A stretch of 64,000 nucleotides of DNA from Euonymus europaeus (GCA_963580455.1 OY756972.1:16693001-16757000); one strand, 5' to 3'. Positions 34,181 through 45,700 are shown, counted from the stretch's first letter. The notes: a model not told the origin generated them from the sequence alone. Numbers and translations are program-made.

Positions 34181-34784
34181 AATCTGCTCATTCTCTATTC
34201 TCTGGAAGCCTAAGTAGACCCTCTAGAATCTGGAAATTGATTTAAGTTAAATGAGGAAAAATGAGACGATCATTAATTAAAATTAAACAAGAAAATAGAA
34301 TTATATATAGATAAGGAAGGAAGGTATGTGTGTGTTTGATAATAGATTAGACACTTTGATTGATTAATTCAAATAATCAAACCCACAAATTCTACACAAG
34401 AAAACAAAAGCAAAGACATGACAAGCCAAGGAATAGAAAACAAGAATCTCTGTTTCTTTCTTTCTTGGGCTGTTGATTAGATCAGTCATTATAATAAGTT
34501 TTATTTGCAAATATATGAATTGAATGGGTGAAGGCCCTGAAAAAGGGTCAAAAGTAATATGGCTGCATTTCGTATGTTTTAAGTGCATTTATGAAATGGT
34601 TCCGAAAAAAAACATTTAGATTTTTCAATACATATGATGGAAGGAGAAGTTGCTGACATGATTATCATCTTCCATTAAAACAATAGCTAATGCAGTAGAA
34701 CAATCTTGACCCAAAAAAAACAAAGTTTCCAATTTGAAAACTTACCGGAATATTTTTCTCAAATGGGGCTGAATAAAAATGTTG
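34181..34784. repeat. right arm of the long inverted repeat (604 bp)
   Basis: Pairs with 31859-32377. It is about 80 bp longer because of an extra block near 34325-34402 (GGTATGTGTGTGTTTGATAA onward). Outside the arms no shared 9-11 bp duplication is visible. Confidence 0.8.
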
Positions 34785-35400
34785 ATCAATGCTTGAAGCT
34801 CCCTTTAAGAACCTTAATGAAGGGAAAGAAAGTTTTACTACATACATAACAATTCATTAATAGTGAAAGCCAGACTTATACCACCCATTCTCTATGCCAA
34901 AAGCCAGAGTACTTTGATTAGAAGAATATGACCGAAACAATGGAAAGTACAATACCTTGTTTTCGGAAATACCCCACTCGTGAAGTCCAAACTTCAAATC
35001 TGTTCAACTAATGAAGAACCGCTCTTGATAGAAGATGCCCAGAGTTCGTCGGCCTTAGCTATGATACCTGGACTCGGGTACGGGTGTCGGGTATGGGTAC
35101 ATATCCGTATGTCCGGTGCTTCAAATTCAAAGCTTGCATAGAGGGATGCTAGGTAAAGTGAAGAATCCAGGGATCATACCAATACCCATATCATGCATAC
35201 CCGACACCGGTACGGCAGAGTAAAGTGAAGAGTCCGGGTATCATAGGGCCTTAGTTGGTGACCAGAAGCAAGAAAAATCTCCCTACAATGGAGGCCAAGT
35301 TGAGAAGATGAGAGTGTTTGGGAGAGAGCCGACTCACGGCATTGTTTCGCCAAATTGGGTTTTCCAGCAAAAACCCTAATTTATTTCGAAATTCTTTTTG
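34785..35400 (-). other. possible minus-strand non-coding leader with splice donor
   Basis: From about 35390 the minus strand reads AAATTAGGGTTTTTGCTGG and then a CT-rich leader. After the MITE at 35059-35246 it reaches AAAACAAG|GTATTGTAC (about 34955), a good donor. No coding frame is seen. It may be the 5' end of a transcript whose rest was replaced by the inverted-repeat element. Confidence 0.25.
35059..35246. mobile_element. hAT-type MITE (188 bp)
   Basis: CTATGATACCTGGACTC at the left and the complement CTATGATACCCGGACTC at the right form a 17-bp inverted repeat with one mismatch. Perfect 8-bp duplication GGCCTTAG at 35051-35058 and 35247-35254. Its interior carries CGGGTGTCGGGTATG in both orientations and a duplicated AAAGTGAAGA block. 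Confidence 0.85.
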
Positions 35401-35700
35401 ACATTGCCATATCAGCTTGTGATATGTCACGCCATGTCGGATGCCAGCTGAGTTTGGAGAAATTTTGGACTAAAACACTTGGGTTCCGTAGAAATACTGT
35501 GACCACGAAGGGAAGAGAATAACACAGCCGTGCGAATGAGAAAGAAAGAGATGAATCTAGGTTAAATTTTTGACCCATCAAACCCCTTTGCCACCTAAGC
35601 TTCTGACCTGTCATGCCACGTTGGTGCCAACTGTGTTGGGAGAATTTTGGGACTAAAAAGGTTGGGCTCCTTTGTTTTTTCGCCGCCCAGGATCGAGACC
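35340..35700. promoter_or_regulatory. candidate bidirectional promoter between the leader at 34785 and the SOSS-B gene
   Basis: Contains TTTCGCCAAA (35347-35356; E2F-like TTTGGCGAAA on the minus strand). A loose direct duplication follows: CATGTCGGATGCCAGCTGAG near 35431 and CACGTTGGTGCCAACTGTGT near 35611, each followed by GGAGAATTTT-like words. No TATA box. The minus-strand frame 35863-35381 is an antisense artefact. Confidence 0.3.
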
Positions 35701-37425
35701 CAGATCTTTGAGCCTTCGACCGAGCTTCCTCTTCAAAGACGGAAGTCAACCACGACCACTTGCTGGTCTTAGAAATTGAAATCGTCACTCTCAAACCTTC
35801 TTCTTGGTAAGTACTAAGTAGTTCTTCGATTCTTCTTCTCCACTTGATGTTCAGCTGTTCCATTGTTCTTTGATTCTTCTTTCATCTGGTTTTTGGTGCA
35901 TGCATTTTATTTTATTTTCACTGGTTATGGGCTCTGTGCGAATAAATACTTAAATAGCTTGCTCGTGTTGACAGTGTGATTGTCTGGGGCTTTGATTAGT
36001 TTGTCAAAGGTTTCTTTACATTCTCATTAATAAGAGTAGATGATTATATTAAATTATTAACTTGGAGTGAGTGGACAACGTGTCTTTGTTTCCTGAACAC
36101 GTACATGCCTTGGATAGCAACAACTTCCAAATTCAATTCTTTCATCTTTTGTTCTAGTTTAAGTTTATTTTAGCTGTTAAAAAAATCTTGAATATATTGA
36201 TTGAATATATTTTCATTTATATTGTGTTTTTACACATATAATATGTGTTGCACATATATATACTTTATCTCCGCTAATCGCCTAGCAGCCTACTAGCCAT
36301 TTTTGGAACAATGCATTATACATGCTCTAACTCTTAACATGAAACGGAAAGCCAAAAAGTCTAAGAGAAAACGATGTCGTTTCCGAGGCTGTTATCTTGC
36401 TCCTCTTTGCTTTTTCCTTCATCGCGCCAATTCTAACCCTAATTCCACATCTCCCGAAGAACAGCTGAAGTCCAGTCTCAAATAAACACAGGTACATTAC
36501 GTTATCTTTGTCTTCAATTTCGGTAAATTTGTTTGTAACGCTTTTTTAGTATCGCACGATTCAGTTCTCTCTCTCTAATTAGGATGGCATCGTATGATTC
36601 TTACATTTTTCACTAGACACCTACACGATGTGCACGAAATCAAAATTTACGCGATTCTTGTTTCTTGAAGGACTCAAAGCAGATAATCTGGACTGTCTGC
36701 ATTTCCTTTCACAATGCAAATCTGGCCAATTGATTACTGAATTTTACATTTGTGTTTGATTGTCAGAAGAACGTCAGTACTAGTGCGATATGGAATGCAT
36801 GTAATTCGGCAAAAAAAATTGTGCTCAAACTTGTCATTATAGTTACGACTCATTATGAGCAAATTGCATATTTCCTCTGTTTAGGATTGATTTAAAGTTT
36901 TTCAATTGTAATTGGCATTGTACAATGATGGATAATGAACCTGAAGGGCATACTTATAGGTTTGGTTTCTCTTTCGGTTATCTGCTTACAGATGACTTAA
37001 TTCATGAAGCAAACTTGTTCCAAGGTTTAGTAACACAGTATAGAATTTGGTGGTTTTCTCCATTTTTTTTTAATAATTTGAACTTGAGATTTTCTGGATT
37101 GGATGAAATAATTATTTATTGGGCTCCCATAAATGCCATGTATCTGGCATTAAACAGGTTTATTACTCAATAATTTTTTTTTCTGCACATTCAAATGTAC
37201 ACAACTTGAATCCCATTCACGGCTATTGCTTTTTTTTGTGCATTTTTTTTTAAGATCTTGATACTCATGGATTTTGTTGGCACTTGATTGTTAAAATTTT
37301 TGTTTCAGGTAGAGTTAGTAAATTTAGTTTGTTAGCTGAACTTTTTAGATAATTCAGCCCAGCTGCTGAGTTCAAGATTAGATCATTTTGGCGTGGAGAG
37401 TGGATTTTGGACAAACAGTAGAAGG
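35690..37425 (+). other. 5' leader exon(s) and intron of the SOSS-B-like gene
   Basis: A leader from about 35690 ends at donor CTTG|GTAAGTAC (intron from 35807). Candidate acceptors are TGTTTCAG ending at 37308 and ACAAACAG ending just before the coding ATG. The segment 36300-36490, ending AACACAG|GTACAT, could be an alternative leader exon. Splicing cannot be settled without transcripts. The frame 36925-37173 inside the intron has no recognised product. Confidence 0.4.
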
Positions 37426-37839
37426 ATGCAGCTCATAAAGGATTTAGTCCCTGCAGCTCAAAACAACATAAATTCAAAATTCATACTGTTAGACAAAGGA
37501 AGGATAACAATGGAAGGCCAAAATAAGACATGCTTGGCACTTGTGGCTGATGAGACAGCTGCAGTTCACTTCCAATTATGGGGGGATGAGTGTGATGCTT
37601 TTGAACCCGGCAATATTATACATTTGCTTGATGGCATCTTCTCTTACAATCGTAACAGTCTCGTGCTGAGAGCAGGAAGAAGAGGTAAAATAGAGAAAGT
37701 AGGGGAATTTAACATGATATTTGTGGAGACACCCAACATGAGTGAGATCCGTTGGGTTCCTGATCCCAACAATCCCAAGGTTTATGTCCAGCAGTCTATC
37801 ATTTCTCCCCATTCGCGAATATTCGCTCCAATGCTTTGA
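37426..37839 (+). CDS. SOSSB: SOSS complex subunit B-like OB-fold protein
   Basis: A 137-codon protein starting MQLIKDLVPAAQNNINS. It consists almost wholly of one OB fold: FILLDKGRITMEGQ (strand 1), CLALVADETAAVHFQLWGD, FEPGNIIHLLDG, NSLVLRAGRRGKIEKVGEF, then the tail FVETPNMSEIRWVPDPNN. These blocks match the SOSS-B/SSB1 (OBFC2) family, nuclear single-stranded-DNA-binding proteins in double-strand-break signalling; plants have homologues of similar length. The frame extends 11 codons upstream to an ATG at 37393, but the conserved N-terminus begins at 37426, so that start is preferred. No stop or frameshift interrupts it and it ends in TGA. Coding is in a single exon here. Confidence 0.85.
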   Translation: MQLIKDLVPAAQNNINSKFILLDKGRITMEGQNKTCLALVADETAAVHFQLWGDECDAFEPGNIIHLLDGIFSYNRNSLVLRAGRRGKIEKVGEFNMIFVETPNMSEIRWVPDPNNPKVYVQQSIISPHSRIFAPML

Positions 37840-38660
37840 TTGATGGTTTCTTTTGCTTTGATTGATTTTCTTTATCATTGAAGTTTGTGCAAGTTTAATG
37901 ATTGCACTTTTCAGAGGTTGCTGCAATTTGATTATAATGCCTCACTAATCGTACCTTACAAGTTCTTTACTTCTTATGTCAATGTTTTTTCTTTATAGTT
38001 CAGTGTGTAAACAGAATTCCATTTCCCATTGGGCTTAAATTGGCAAAGCACAAGCCATTCACTTCTGGAAAGACAACAACATATGGCTATCTTTATTTTA
38101 TATGATACTTACCCTTCTCGCTTTTCATCACCTTTGTCGATTCTGATTGATTGTAACATGAACAAGTTAATCATCATTATCTACATTTTATTCATTGGCA
38201 GACCTACGTAAACTCTCGACATTTCTGATCACCATTCTTGACTATGTAGGGATTATATATGCAGAACCTGTGGGAAACTATGGAGTTAAGTACTTCTTGC
38301 TTAAGTTTGACGAGTGTTTTCATAATTTTGGTTTACTCATTCACGATCCACCCAGAATAAATTGATGGGGAGTCAAATTCATTTGTCTCGTTAGTTTCCT
38401 TGCTTTTGAATGATCCGCACTTTAAGTTAATTTCAAATCAGATTCATTCTTTAAGTGCTGGAGAAGCATGGTGATGGGAGTTCTATTTGAATGATTTCCT
38501 AGTCATAATGCAAAAGAATGTGACTGCACAGGAATCATAGTGTAGTTTACATCATTACTACTTCCTTGCTTAAGAGAGTCTGGTTTGTGTTTTTAAAGTG
38601 CTTATTGGTAAATAGAAGAGGTGGTGCGCACGCATTGATCTTGTGAGATGGTTTTGAGAG
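37840..38660 (+). other. SOSS-B-like gene 3' UTR and downstream spacer
   Basis: T-rich sequence after the stop, with no further domain. Short frames have no support. Confidence 0.5.
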
Positions 38661-38668
38661 GTCAATTA

Positions 38669-39166
38669 TTATACCTTCAACCCATATGTAAGGTACAGAA
38701 AAGTTGGATCAGTAGCCCCTAACTTGTAATATGCAAATACCACACTGCCATCATCATGCATGCTCTCGCCAACAAAGAATTGAAGGTCACTGTGGTTCGA
38801 CAGCAAGAACTTGGTTGCTGATGCAATGTGCTTCTTGAACAACTCTTGCTTCTCTGGTTTGAGTTTTGGTGTCAGCGACTTTATGTATCTCCTCATGTAT
38901 GTAACAAATTGCTTCTTGTCGAAATCGGGTTGTTCCTGAAGCCTGAATGTATCAACAATATCAATAACCTTCACGGCTTGATCATCAACACCTTCATCAT
39001 CCTCGACCCCTTCAGCAGTTGGGTTTGCACCAATATTTACACTGACTGGTCGTTGAACCACCCACTTTCCTTTCACTTCCCACAACATCCCATTCGCAAT
39101 CTCCTCGTGTTGGAAAGAATCTGACAGAAGCTCATCACCTGTGATGCAATCCTGATAAACTAGCAT
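38669..39166 (-). CDS. TCTP: translationally controlled tumour protein (TCTP), intronless copy
   Basis: A single minus-strand exon of 165 codons covers almost the whole [22 protein letters not shown], signature 1 [39 protein letters not shown] and signature 2 [23 protein letters not shown] is a small cytosolic protein tied to growth (TOR/Rheb pathway) and calcium binding. Plant TCTPs are usually 168 aa and their genes have several introns; none interrupt this copy. It ends YGLKV then stop, where relatives end YGLKEVKC. The 3' sequence after AAG begins GTATAATA, so a final unspliced intron is one reading and loss of the tail another. A CT-rich leader resembling a TCTP 5' UTR precedes it. No poly(A) tract is visible. 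Most likely a retrocopy with an open frame. Confidence 0.8.
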   Translation of the reverse strand: MLVYQDCITGDELLSDSFQHEEIANGMLWEVKGKWVVQRPVSVNIGANPTAEGVEDDEGVDDQAVKVIDIVDTFRLQEQPDFDKKQFVTYMRRYIKSLTPKLKPEKQELFKKHIASATKFLLSNHSDLQFFVGESMHDDGSVVFAYYKLGATDPTFLYLTYGLKV

Positions 39167-39719
39167 GTTTGCAGAGAACTACTGGAGGCCGACCCTCTTT
39201 CTCTCCTGCGGAGTTAATTGGTTAAAAGAGCGTAGATTTACTTGAGAGAGGGAGAGAATTGTGAGAACCGAACGCGAGATGAATTAGAGGACTAAGAGGC
39301 CATGAGAACTTATAGTGAATTTGCCTAACCAAAGGAAGAGACTAGATTGTCAGGTTTACCAAAATACACATTCCTACAAATATAATTCGGATTCCGAATC
39401 TTTTAAGAACAAAATCCTTGCGAACCTAGGACAGAGACACTCCAGTACACACTGCATAGTGCGTGGTTAATTTTTTTTGTACTCAATTCAATGACAAAAC
39501 TAGTCATCCAACTTTGCCAGCACAAACCATTCAAATTTAGTGTAAAAATAATTGTTCATGAACAAGACATCAACAATAAATAACATTAAAATTTCATAGC
39601 CAAACGCTTTATTACTGCAAGATACCAAAATATCAAATGAAATAAAACTGCATTGCACCTTAATAGTTGTATGGGTTAAAAATCGTCCTCTTACAATTTG
39701 GACTTTGCTAAATCCCACG
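39167..39719. other. TCTP-copy leader and spacer
   Basis: 39170-39290 is the CT-rich (minus strand) leader of the TCTP copy. The rest has no supported gene. Confidence 0.45.
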
Positions 39720-39919
39720 AAGCCTGTTTGACTTACAAGACTTATGAGCCCATTGAATTGAGATCCACACAATCCTTTCATGATCATCAGGCTTGTGAGC
39801 CAACAAATTGAGGCTCATGAAGTTTGTTCGACGTATAAGGCTTGTGAGCCCATTGAATTGAGGCTCACGCAGCCCTTTCATCATTACAGACATGTTTGGC
39901 CCAACAGAACATAAGCCTA
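39720..39919. repeat. two tandem copies of a 100-bp unit
   Basis: TGAGCCCATTGAATTGAG recurs exactly 100 bp apart (39745 and 39845), with CCTTTCATGATCA / CCTTTCATCATTA following and GTTTG-AC-TA-AAG-CTT preceding. The copies are clearly diverged. Confidence 0.75.
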
Positions 39920-39949
39920 TTAAGGCATGTTACATTAATGGCTCACAAG

Positions 39950-40893
39950 TAGAGATGACAAATGTGTCCGAATCCGTGGATTTCCGATCCGATCCGGTCA
40001 AATAGTAGAAAAATTCGTTGACTGGATAATGGATATGGATAAAATCCGAATTTTTTGAATGGATATGGATCGGATATGGATTTAGGCACATCTGATCCGA
40101 AACCCGTATCCGATCCGACCCGAACGTTCGGATATTCGATCCGATCTGATTATATCCGATCTGATTCTACCCGACACACACATATATAATATAGTTCATA
40201 TACAATTATATAATTGACAATTAATGTCATTAATATATTTATATACATATTATAATTGTCAATGTAGATATATATTTTTTTGTAATTTGAATTAATTGTA
40301 ATTTGTAATAACACTATATAATGGGATATGATCTCATATTACTAATTCAAATATTCAATTAACTAATATTTTTAAAACTCTAATTAGTAAAGTTAGTACT
40401 GAATACTAAAAACATAATAATGTAAACCCTAAACCTAACAATAACATTATAAATTAACATGTAACAAATGATAGCATTGTCATCAACTTTATTGAAGATG
40501 AGGTCTACCAAACTTTATTGAAGGTGTTATTCATTTTGAATTTGTCAGTTGATGTAAGCATTTTGATTGTGACGTTTTATGGACTTTACACTTTGATTTT
40601 AGAAAACTTTTTATGTTGCTAGATGATTTTTGATATTATTTATACTTTAGACTTTGGTTTATATTCCTAAATTAATGAATCATGAAGTTATAATTGGTGT
40701 CATAGGCTAGCAAAATATGTGTCAGCGTGTTATATGGATAAATCCGATATCCATGGAGAATATCCGAAATCCGATGGATAGGATATGAATTTAGATTCTT
40801 TTTACCCGTAGTATATGGATATGAATATGGATACATCATTTTTATTTAGGATCGGATATGGATTTTGAGAAATCCGATCCGATGTCATCCCTA
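39950..40893. mobile_element. non-autonomous hAT element (944 bp)
   Basis: Left end TAGAGATGACAAATG, right end complement TAGGGATGACATCGG, perfect 8-bp duplication CTCACAAG at 39942-39949 and 40894-40901. Ends carry repeated GGATATGGAT and CCGATCCGAT words. Sister of 25321-26674 but without the telomere-like expansion. It lies next to the 100-bp repeats, whose sequence supplied the target. Confidence 0.85.
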
Positions 40894-40901
40894 CTCACAA
40901 G

Positions 40902-42390
40902 TGCCTATCAAGCCCTATAAGACAACAAACTGGGCCATTCATACAAATATCATTCAAAGAGTGAACCAATGTTAAACAAAGGCTCAATGGCCCAATTCAA
41001 GCTTAATGCTTACCAACATAAATAGCTCTCGTGCTGAACACGTAGTTAGAGCACTATATATATGAGTAGTTCAAACCTCTTAAAAGATTTCAATTGATGT
41101 TCTGCTCTACTTCTCTTTCTAAAAACCTCTTCACTTCTCTCACTACAAATCTTCTTCCGGTCATCGAATTTAACTGCTTCAGGTCCACTCCAATATCCTC
41201 ATTCAATTTGACACTATGCACTTGATTAGATTGTCAAAGGCCTCATTTGGAGTTTTCCAATCAGCTCTCACATGTTCACAAAAAAACTAGTTGGGTAGTA
41301 TTTTTTAACTTGAAAACATATTAATTAAGACTTTTAAAGACTGGGAATATAGGTGCATTTTGCACCAATCACAATCCACCTGATCATTGGAGAAACAAAA
41401 GCTATAATGAAAAAGGGAAAAAAAATCAGTTGCATCGATATTGAAATTTAGCATTTGACAAACAAAAATTTAAAAATACAAACACACAAGGATGTATGAA
41501 GATGAACACAAACCCAAGATAGAAGAATCATAATAGTACCAAACAAAGATTAGTATTTAGTATCACTGAAACAATCTCTTCCACTTAGAATGATACAAAA
41601 TCGTAAAACAAATTTAAACACCCTAATGGTAATTTATAATTTTCATCTATAATTTCAAGCCTCAAAGAAATCACTTACGAATTAGTAAATCGATGTTAGT
41701 CTCATCTTCTCCCTCTCAGCATCAATAGTGCCATTTGCTCCGATTCTCAACAACTTAAATCCTAAAGATTTCGCAGCATATCACGGCGATTTGGACGTCC
41801 AATTTGGTACTTCATCAAGTGGGATACGTTTTTGTATGATGTGAGCCGTTGATTGTCTGCAATATTTTTTGATCCAATGGTTTTGTGCAAAAGTGTCAGT
41901 TTTGTCTCTACTTTTAGAGACAAAGTTTATCATCTTTTCAAATAAACTTTACACATGTTATTTTTTGCCCATTTGACTTTCTTATACTCTGTTTTAGGCC
42001 ATCCATTTGTCCTTATGTAATTTTCATCATACGGTTAAAATTACGAAGTTTAGAAATTTTCGTCACGTGTTTTTCCTAAATTGTATTCTCTAGCTCTTAC
42101 CCTCTTTCCTGAAGCTTCTCCCTCCTCTAAAGCGAAGATGGTGAAAAATGTTTCTCCAAAAATAAATCTGCAACCAAAAATTCAGAGGTGGTTATTCTTG
42201 ATTTTCAACATCTTTGGAGGTAAAGAAAGGGACTAGAATTTTAGGGTCTTGGACTTGGATCAGTCGATCTTCCCGTGTCAAATGACATCGGTCGCTTGTA
42301 GGTTGAAATTGTTGACATTTGTTTGATATTGTGATGTCGCTGTGGTGCCACTTCATTTTGTGTTTACTTATATTTTTTTATTTAGCAGTA
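40902..42390. other. no gene recognised
   Basis: CACTATATATATGAG at about 41052 could be a TATA box for a plus transcript with a CT-rich leader (41100-41170). A second leader-like stretch lies at 42080-42150. No coding exon follows either, and no repeat ends were found. Confidence 0.4.
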
Positions 42391-42884
42391 TGTAAATTTA
42401 TTCATCGATCAAAATTAAATACATCATACAATCGATTTTTTTAGGATCTTCAATCAACATGATTTTCACACATATAAACATCATAAACATTAATATATAA
42501 GAAAACATACCTTGAGCCCTCGCTTTCAATGAACAAATATGAATCACAAACCTTGATCTTGAAGAAACCCTCCTTGAATGATCTACGAAAACCGGTTTCT
42601 CTCCCTTCTCTATATTTCATTAGTGTTGTAATTTTTGAGTCACATCAAATGGAAGTTAGTGGCGTATATGTAGATAGGGAGAGTACCTAAGTTTTCCACT
42701 TAACCCTTAAATCTTAACTCTCCATCACAGTTAGAGAGTTTTATTAGGAAAACAATCCAAATAACATTAGAATTCTAATTACTAGAAGTTAAGGATTCAA
42801 CTAAAATCTTGTCAAATAATAATTGTTATGTGGACCACAATAGTAGGAAAATAATAATAATAAATATTATTATTATTTCTTACA
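42391..42884 (-). mobile_element. 3' LTR of the minus-strand copia element (494 bp)
   Basis: Plus-strand limits are TGTAAATTTATTCATCG and TTATTATTTCTTACA. The same sequence forms the 5' LTR at the other end of the element, there split into 47899-47985 and 53351-53740. Both LTRs share GATCTTGAAGAAAC and GTTTTATTAGGAAAACAA. Flanking pentamers (CAGTA left, GATTA right of 53740) do not match, so no target duplication is claimed. Confidence 0.8.
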
Positions 42885-42899
42885 TTCTCTCACTTGGTC
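42885..42899 (-). other. polypurine tract of the copia element
   Basis: The minus strand reads GACCAAGTGAGAGAA directly before the 3' LTR, the usual purine-rich primer for plus-strand synthesis in this copia group. Confidence 0.65.
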
Positions 42900-43553
42900 C
42901 ATATGACAATTGCACATTCATGTTTGACAAGAAAGATCATTAGGTGTGCATTATTATTTGAATCACAAAATTACTAGTACATCATGATAGATAAAACATC
43001 AATGAGAGTCATGGCGGTTCCATACTAATTCAAGAGCATGGTCCCTTCCATGCACTACACATTAATGAATTATACAAAAGATTATAATTTTGGATTACAT
43101 TCATGGTCCAATAATGTCTTTACAAAAGACTATTTCTGTCACATAATCAATACTCATGCATGAAACAGTTATCATGAAGAAGACAAAAAATTGTATATTT
43201 AGAAACTCGTCAAAGATATCTCATAAATATAATGTTTAATAATCAAGTACAATGCTATTCACAAATTATCTAACTACCACTTTCAAGACCCAGCCTTTCA
43301 ACATGTTTTAAAAAAGTCTTTGGTGGTAGTCCTTTAGTAAGTGGATCAGCTATGTTAACACTTGTACTAATGTGTTCTATTGACACTATGTTTCTGAACT
43401 TCTTCCTTAATTGATAGGTATTTCATCTCAATGTGCTTGGCAGTTTTAGAAAACCTATCATTCTTTGAGAAGAAAACTACTGCGACATTATCAAAAATAA
43501 ATCTTCAAGGGCCTAGAAATCGAGTCCACTACTCCAAGCCTCAAGAAGAAATT

Positions 43554-44102
43554 TCACAGCCATAATGCATGATTTGTAGATTCAAAACAAGATACAAACT
43601 CAGCCTCCATAGTAGATGTTGCAATGACACTCTGCTTAACACTTTTCCATGAAATAGCTAATTCTGCTAATGTAAATACATAGCCAGAAGTGCTCTTTCT
43701 GCTGTCAAGATATCCTCCATAATCTAAGTCGGTATAACCAATCACCTCAAGATGATTAGTTTTCCTAAATGTGAGCATGTTGTTTTTGGTTCCTTGAAAA
43801 TATCTTAATACTTTCTTTGCAGCTTTCCAATGATCAAGTCCCGGATTACTTTGATATCTGCCTAACATCCCAACAGCAAAACTAATATCTGGTCGTGTAC
43901 ATACTTGTGCATACATCAAGCTTCCAAGAAGAGAAACATATGGAATATCTTTCATACGTTCAAGTTCCAATTCATTTTGAGGACATTGTCTTAAGCTAAA
44001 CTTATCTCCCTTCTGAACTGGAACTATATTAGGACCACAATTCTTCATGTTGAATCTTTCTAAAACTTTTTCAATGTAGGCTTTCTGAGACAATCCCAAC
44101 AA
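43554..44102 (-). pseudogene. copia RT thumb and RNase H
   Basis: This 182-codon frame holds the RT connection (YIEKVLERFNMKNC, SLLGSLMYAQVCTRPDISFAV) and the copia RNase H (GYTDLDYGGYLDSRKSTSGY with the first Asp, then QSVIATSTMEAEFVS with the Glu). It is the best-preserved part of the element. The protein ends early at NHALWL, and the frame is separated from RT by stops. Confidence 0.8.
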
Positions 44103-44880
44103 TCCATGTGATCGATCGTGAAATATTTATATCCCTATCACGTAGGATGCATCACCCATATCTTTCATTTCAAAGTTTTGAGAAAGATAACATTTAGTTT
44201 CGTGAAGTAAACCATGATCATTGTTGGCTATTAATAAGTCGAAAACATAAACATACTCCCACTAATTTTCAGGTATATACACTGATTAACATCATTTTCT
44301 TTAAACCCGAAAGAAGTAATGGTATCATGGAATTTAAGATACCACTGTCAAGAAGCTTGTTTTAGTCCATATAATGACCTTTTAAGCATACAAACCATAT
44401 GTTCCTTTCCTTCAATTACAAATCCTTCTGGTTGCACCATGTAGACTTATTCCTCTAAACTCTCATTCAAGAAAGCAGTTTTTACATCCATTTGGTGTAG
44501 CTCTAAGTCAAAATGAGCCACCAGTGCTAATATGATTTTTAATGAGTCATTCTTTGAAAAGGGACTAAAGGTCTCATTATAATCAATGTCTTCCTTTTGA
44601 GTAAACCCTTTAGCAACAAGTCTAGCTTTGTGTCGTTCAATATTGCCTTTTGATTTTTGAATCACGTTTGGTTTTAAAAACCCATTTACATCCAACAATT
44701 TTCTTATCTTTAGACAATTCGACTAACTCTCAGACTTTGTTTAAGGCCATAGAGTTCGTCTCATCATTCATGGCATCAATCCATTTATCAGAATCACTAC
44801 ATGTAATAGCTTGTGAATACGTCACCGGATCATTCATATGATCAATATCATAGTCAGATTCTTGTAAATACACCACATAA
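44103..44880 (-). pseudogene. copia reverse transcriptase with YVDD box deleted
   Basis: The upstream part reads [18 protein letters not shown] and [11 protein letters not shown] (second RT motif with catalytic Asp). After stops come SLYGLKQAS and then, near 44230, VYVFDLLIANNDHGLLH. In the family the L-Y-V-D-D box stands between VF and the ND-GLLH block; here about seven codons are missing. The RT cannot be active. Several stops and frameshifts occur between 44447 and 44110. Confidence 0.7.
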
Positions 44881-44894
44881 TCATTAGGAACAGC

Positions 44895-45700
44895 CTATCT
44901 CTTATTTCTTTGGGATCGTCTTAATGTTATATCTTCTTGTTGCATTACATTCACAACATCTTCATTGACAATAGTTTCATTAATGGGAATTTTGGGTTGT
45001 TGTCCATTCAATTGTTGCTCATTATTGTTGGTTGGTTCAACTACATTAGGAGCAACAATATCATCCTGAGGTCGAGGTACCGTAAGAGGTACTCTGACTT
45101 CTTGAATGGAAACATTCCTTACTTTAGTACTCCCACTGACTTTGCCATTTTCAATGAATCTAGCATTTTCTATTTCTACAATTATGGTAGTATGGTTAGG
45201 ATAGTAAAATGTATACCCTTTTGAATTTTTTGGATACCCAACAAAGAAACAGGATAAGGTTCTTGGATTCAATTTCCTTTCATGTGGATTGTATATTCTT
45301 GCTTCTACAGGGTAACCCCAAACATGTAAATGCGATAATGCAGGTTTCTATCCTTTCCACAATTCAAAAGGTGTCATTTGAACTGCTAGGAACTCTGTTT
45401 AGAATATACACTGCAATTTTAAGAGCATGCATCCAAAAAAATAGGGGTAAATAAGTATTATTTATCATACTCCTAACCATATCCATAAGAGTACGATTAC
45501 GCTGTTCAGCTATACCCTTTTGCGAAGGTGTACCTAGCATAGTGCATTGTGTGCAAGTACTAAAACATTCTGAGATTTATTGTGGAATAAATATAGGTAA
45601 CAATAATGTGAGAATTCATCTATAAAGGTGATGAAATATTTTTCTCCACTCAGAGATGGTACATCAAATGGTCCACAAATGTCTGTATGTATTATCTCAA
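44895..45700 (-). pseudogene. copia integrase C-terminal part
   Basis: Includes GTPSQKGIAEQRN (about 45525, keeping the integrase Glu), YILNRVPS-like and RTLSCFFVGYPKNSKGY segments and the acidic linker before RT (to 44895). The segment that should hold the second catalytic Asp (R-S-D-x-G-x-E) is missing between FITFIDEFSHY (about 45640) and NALCTMLGTP. Frames change at least twice. Confidence 0.7.

Noticed and set aside
35381..35863. 160-codon minus-strand open frame
   Set aside because: Antisense to the SOSS-B leader and promoter area; composition and a translated direct duplication suggest a chance frame, and no domain is recognisable.
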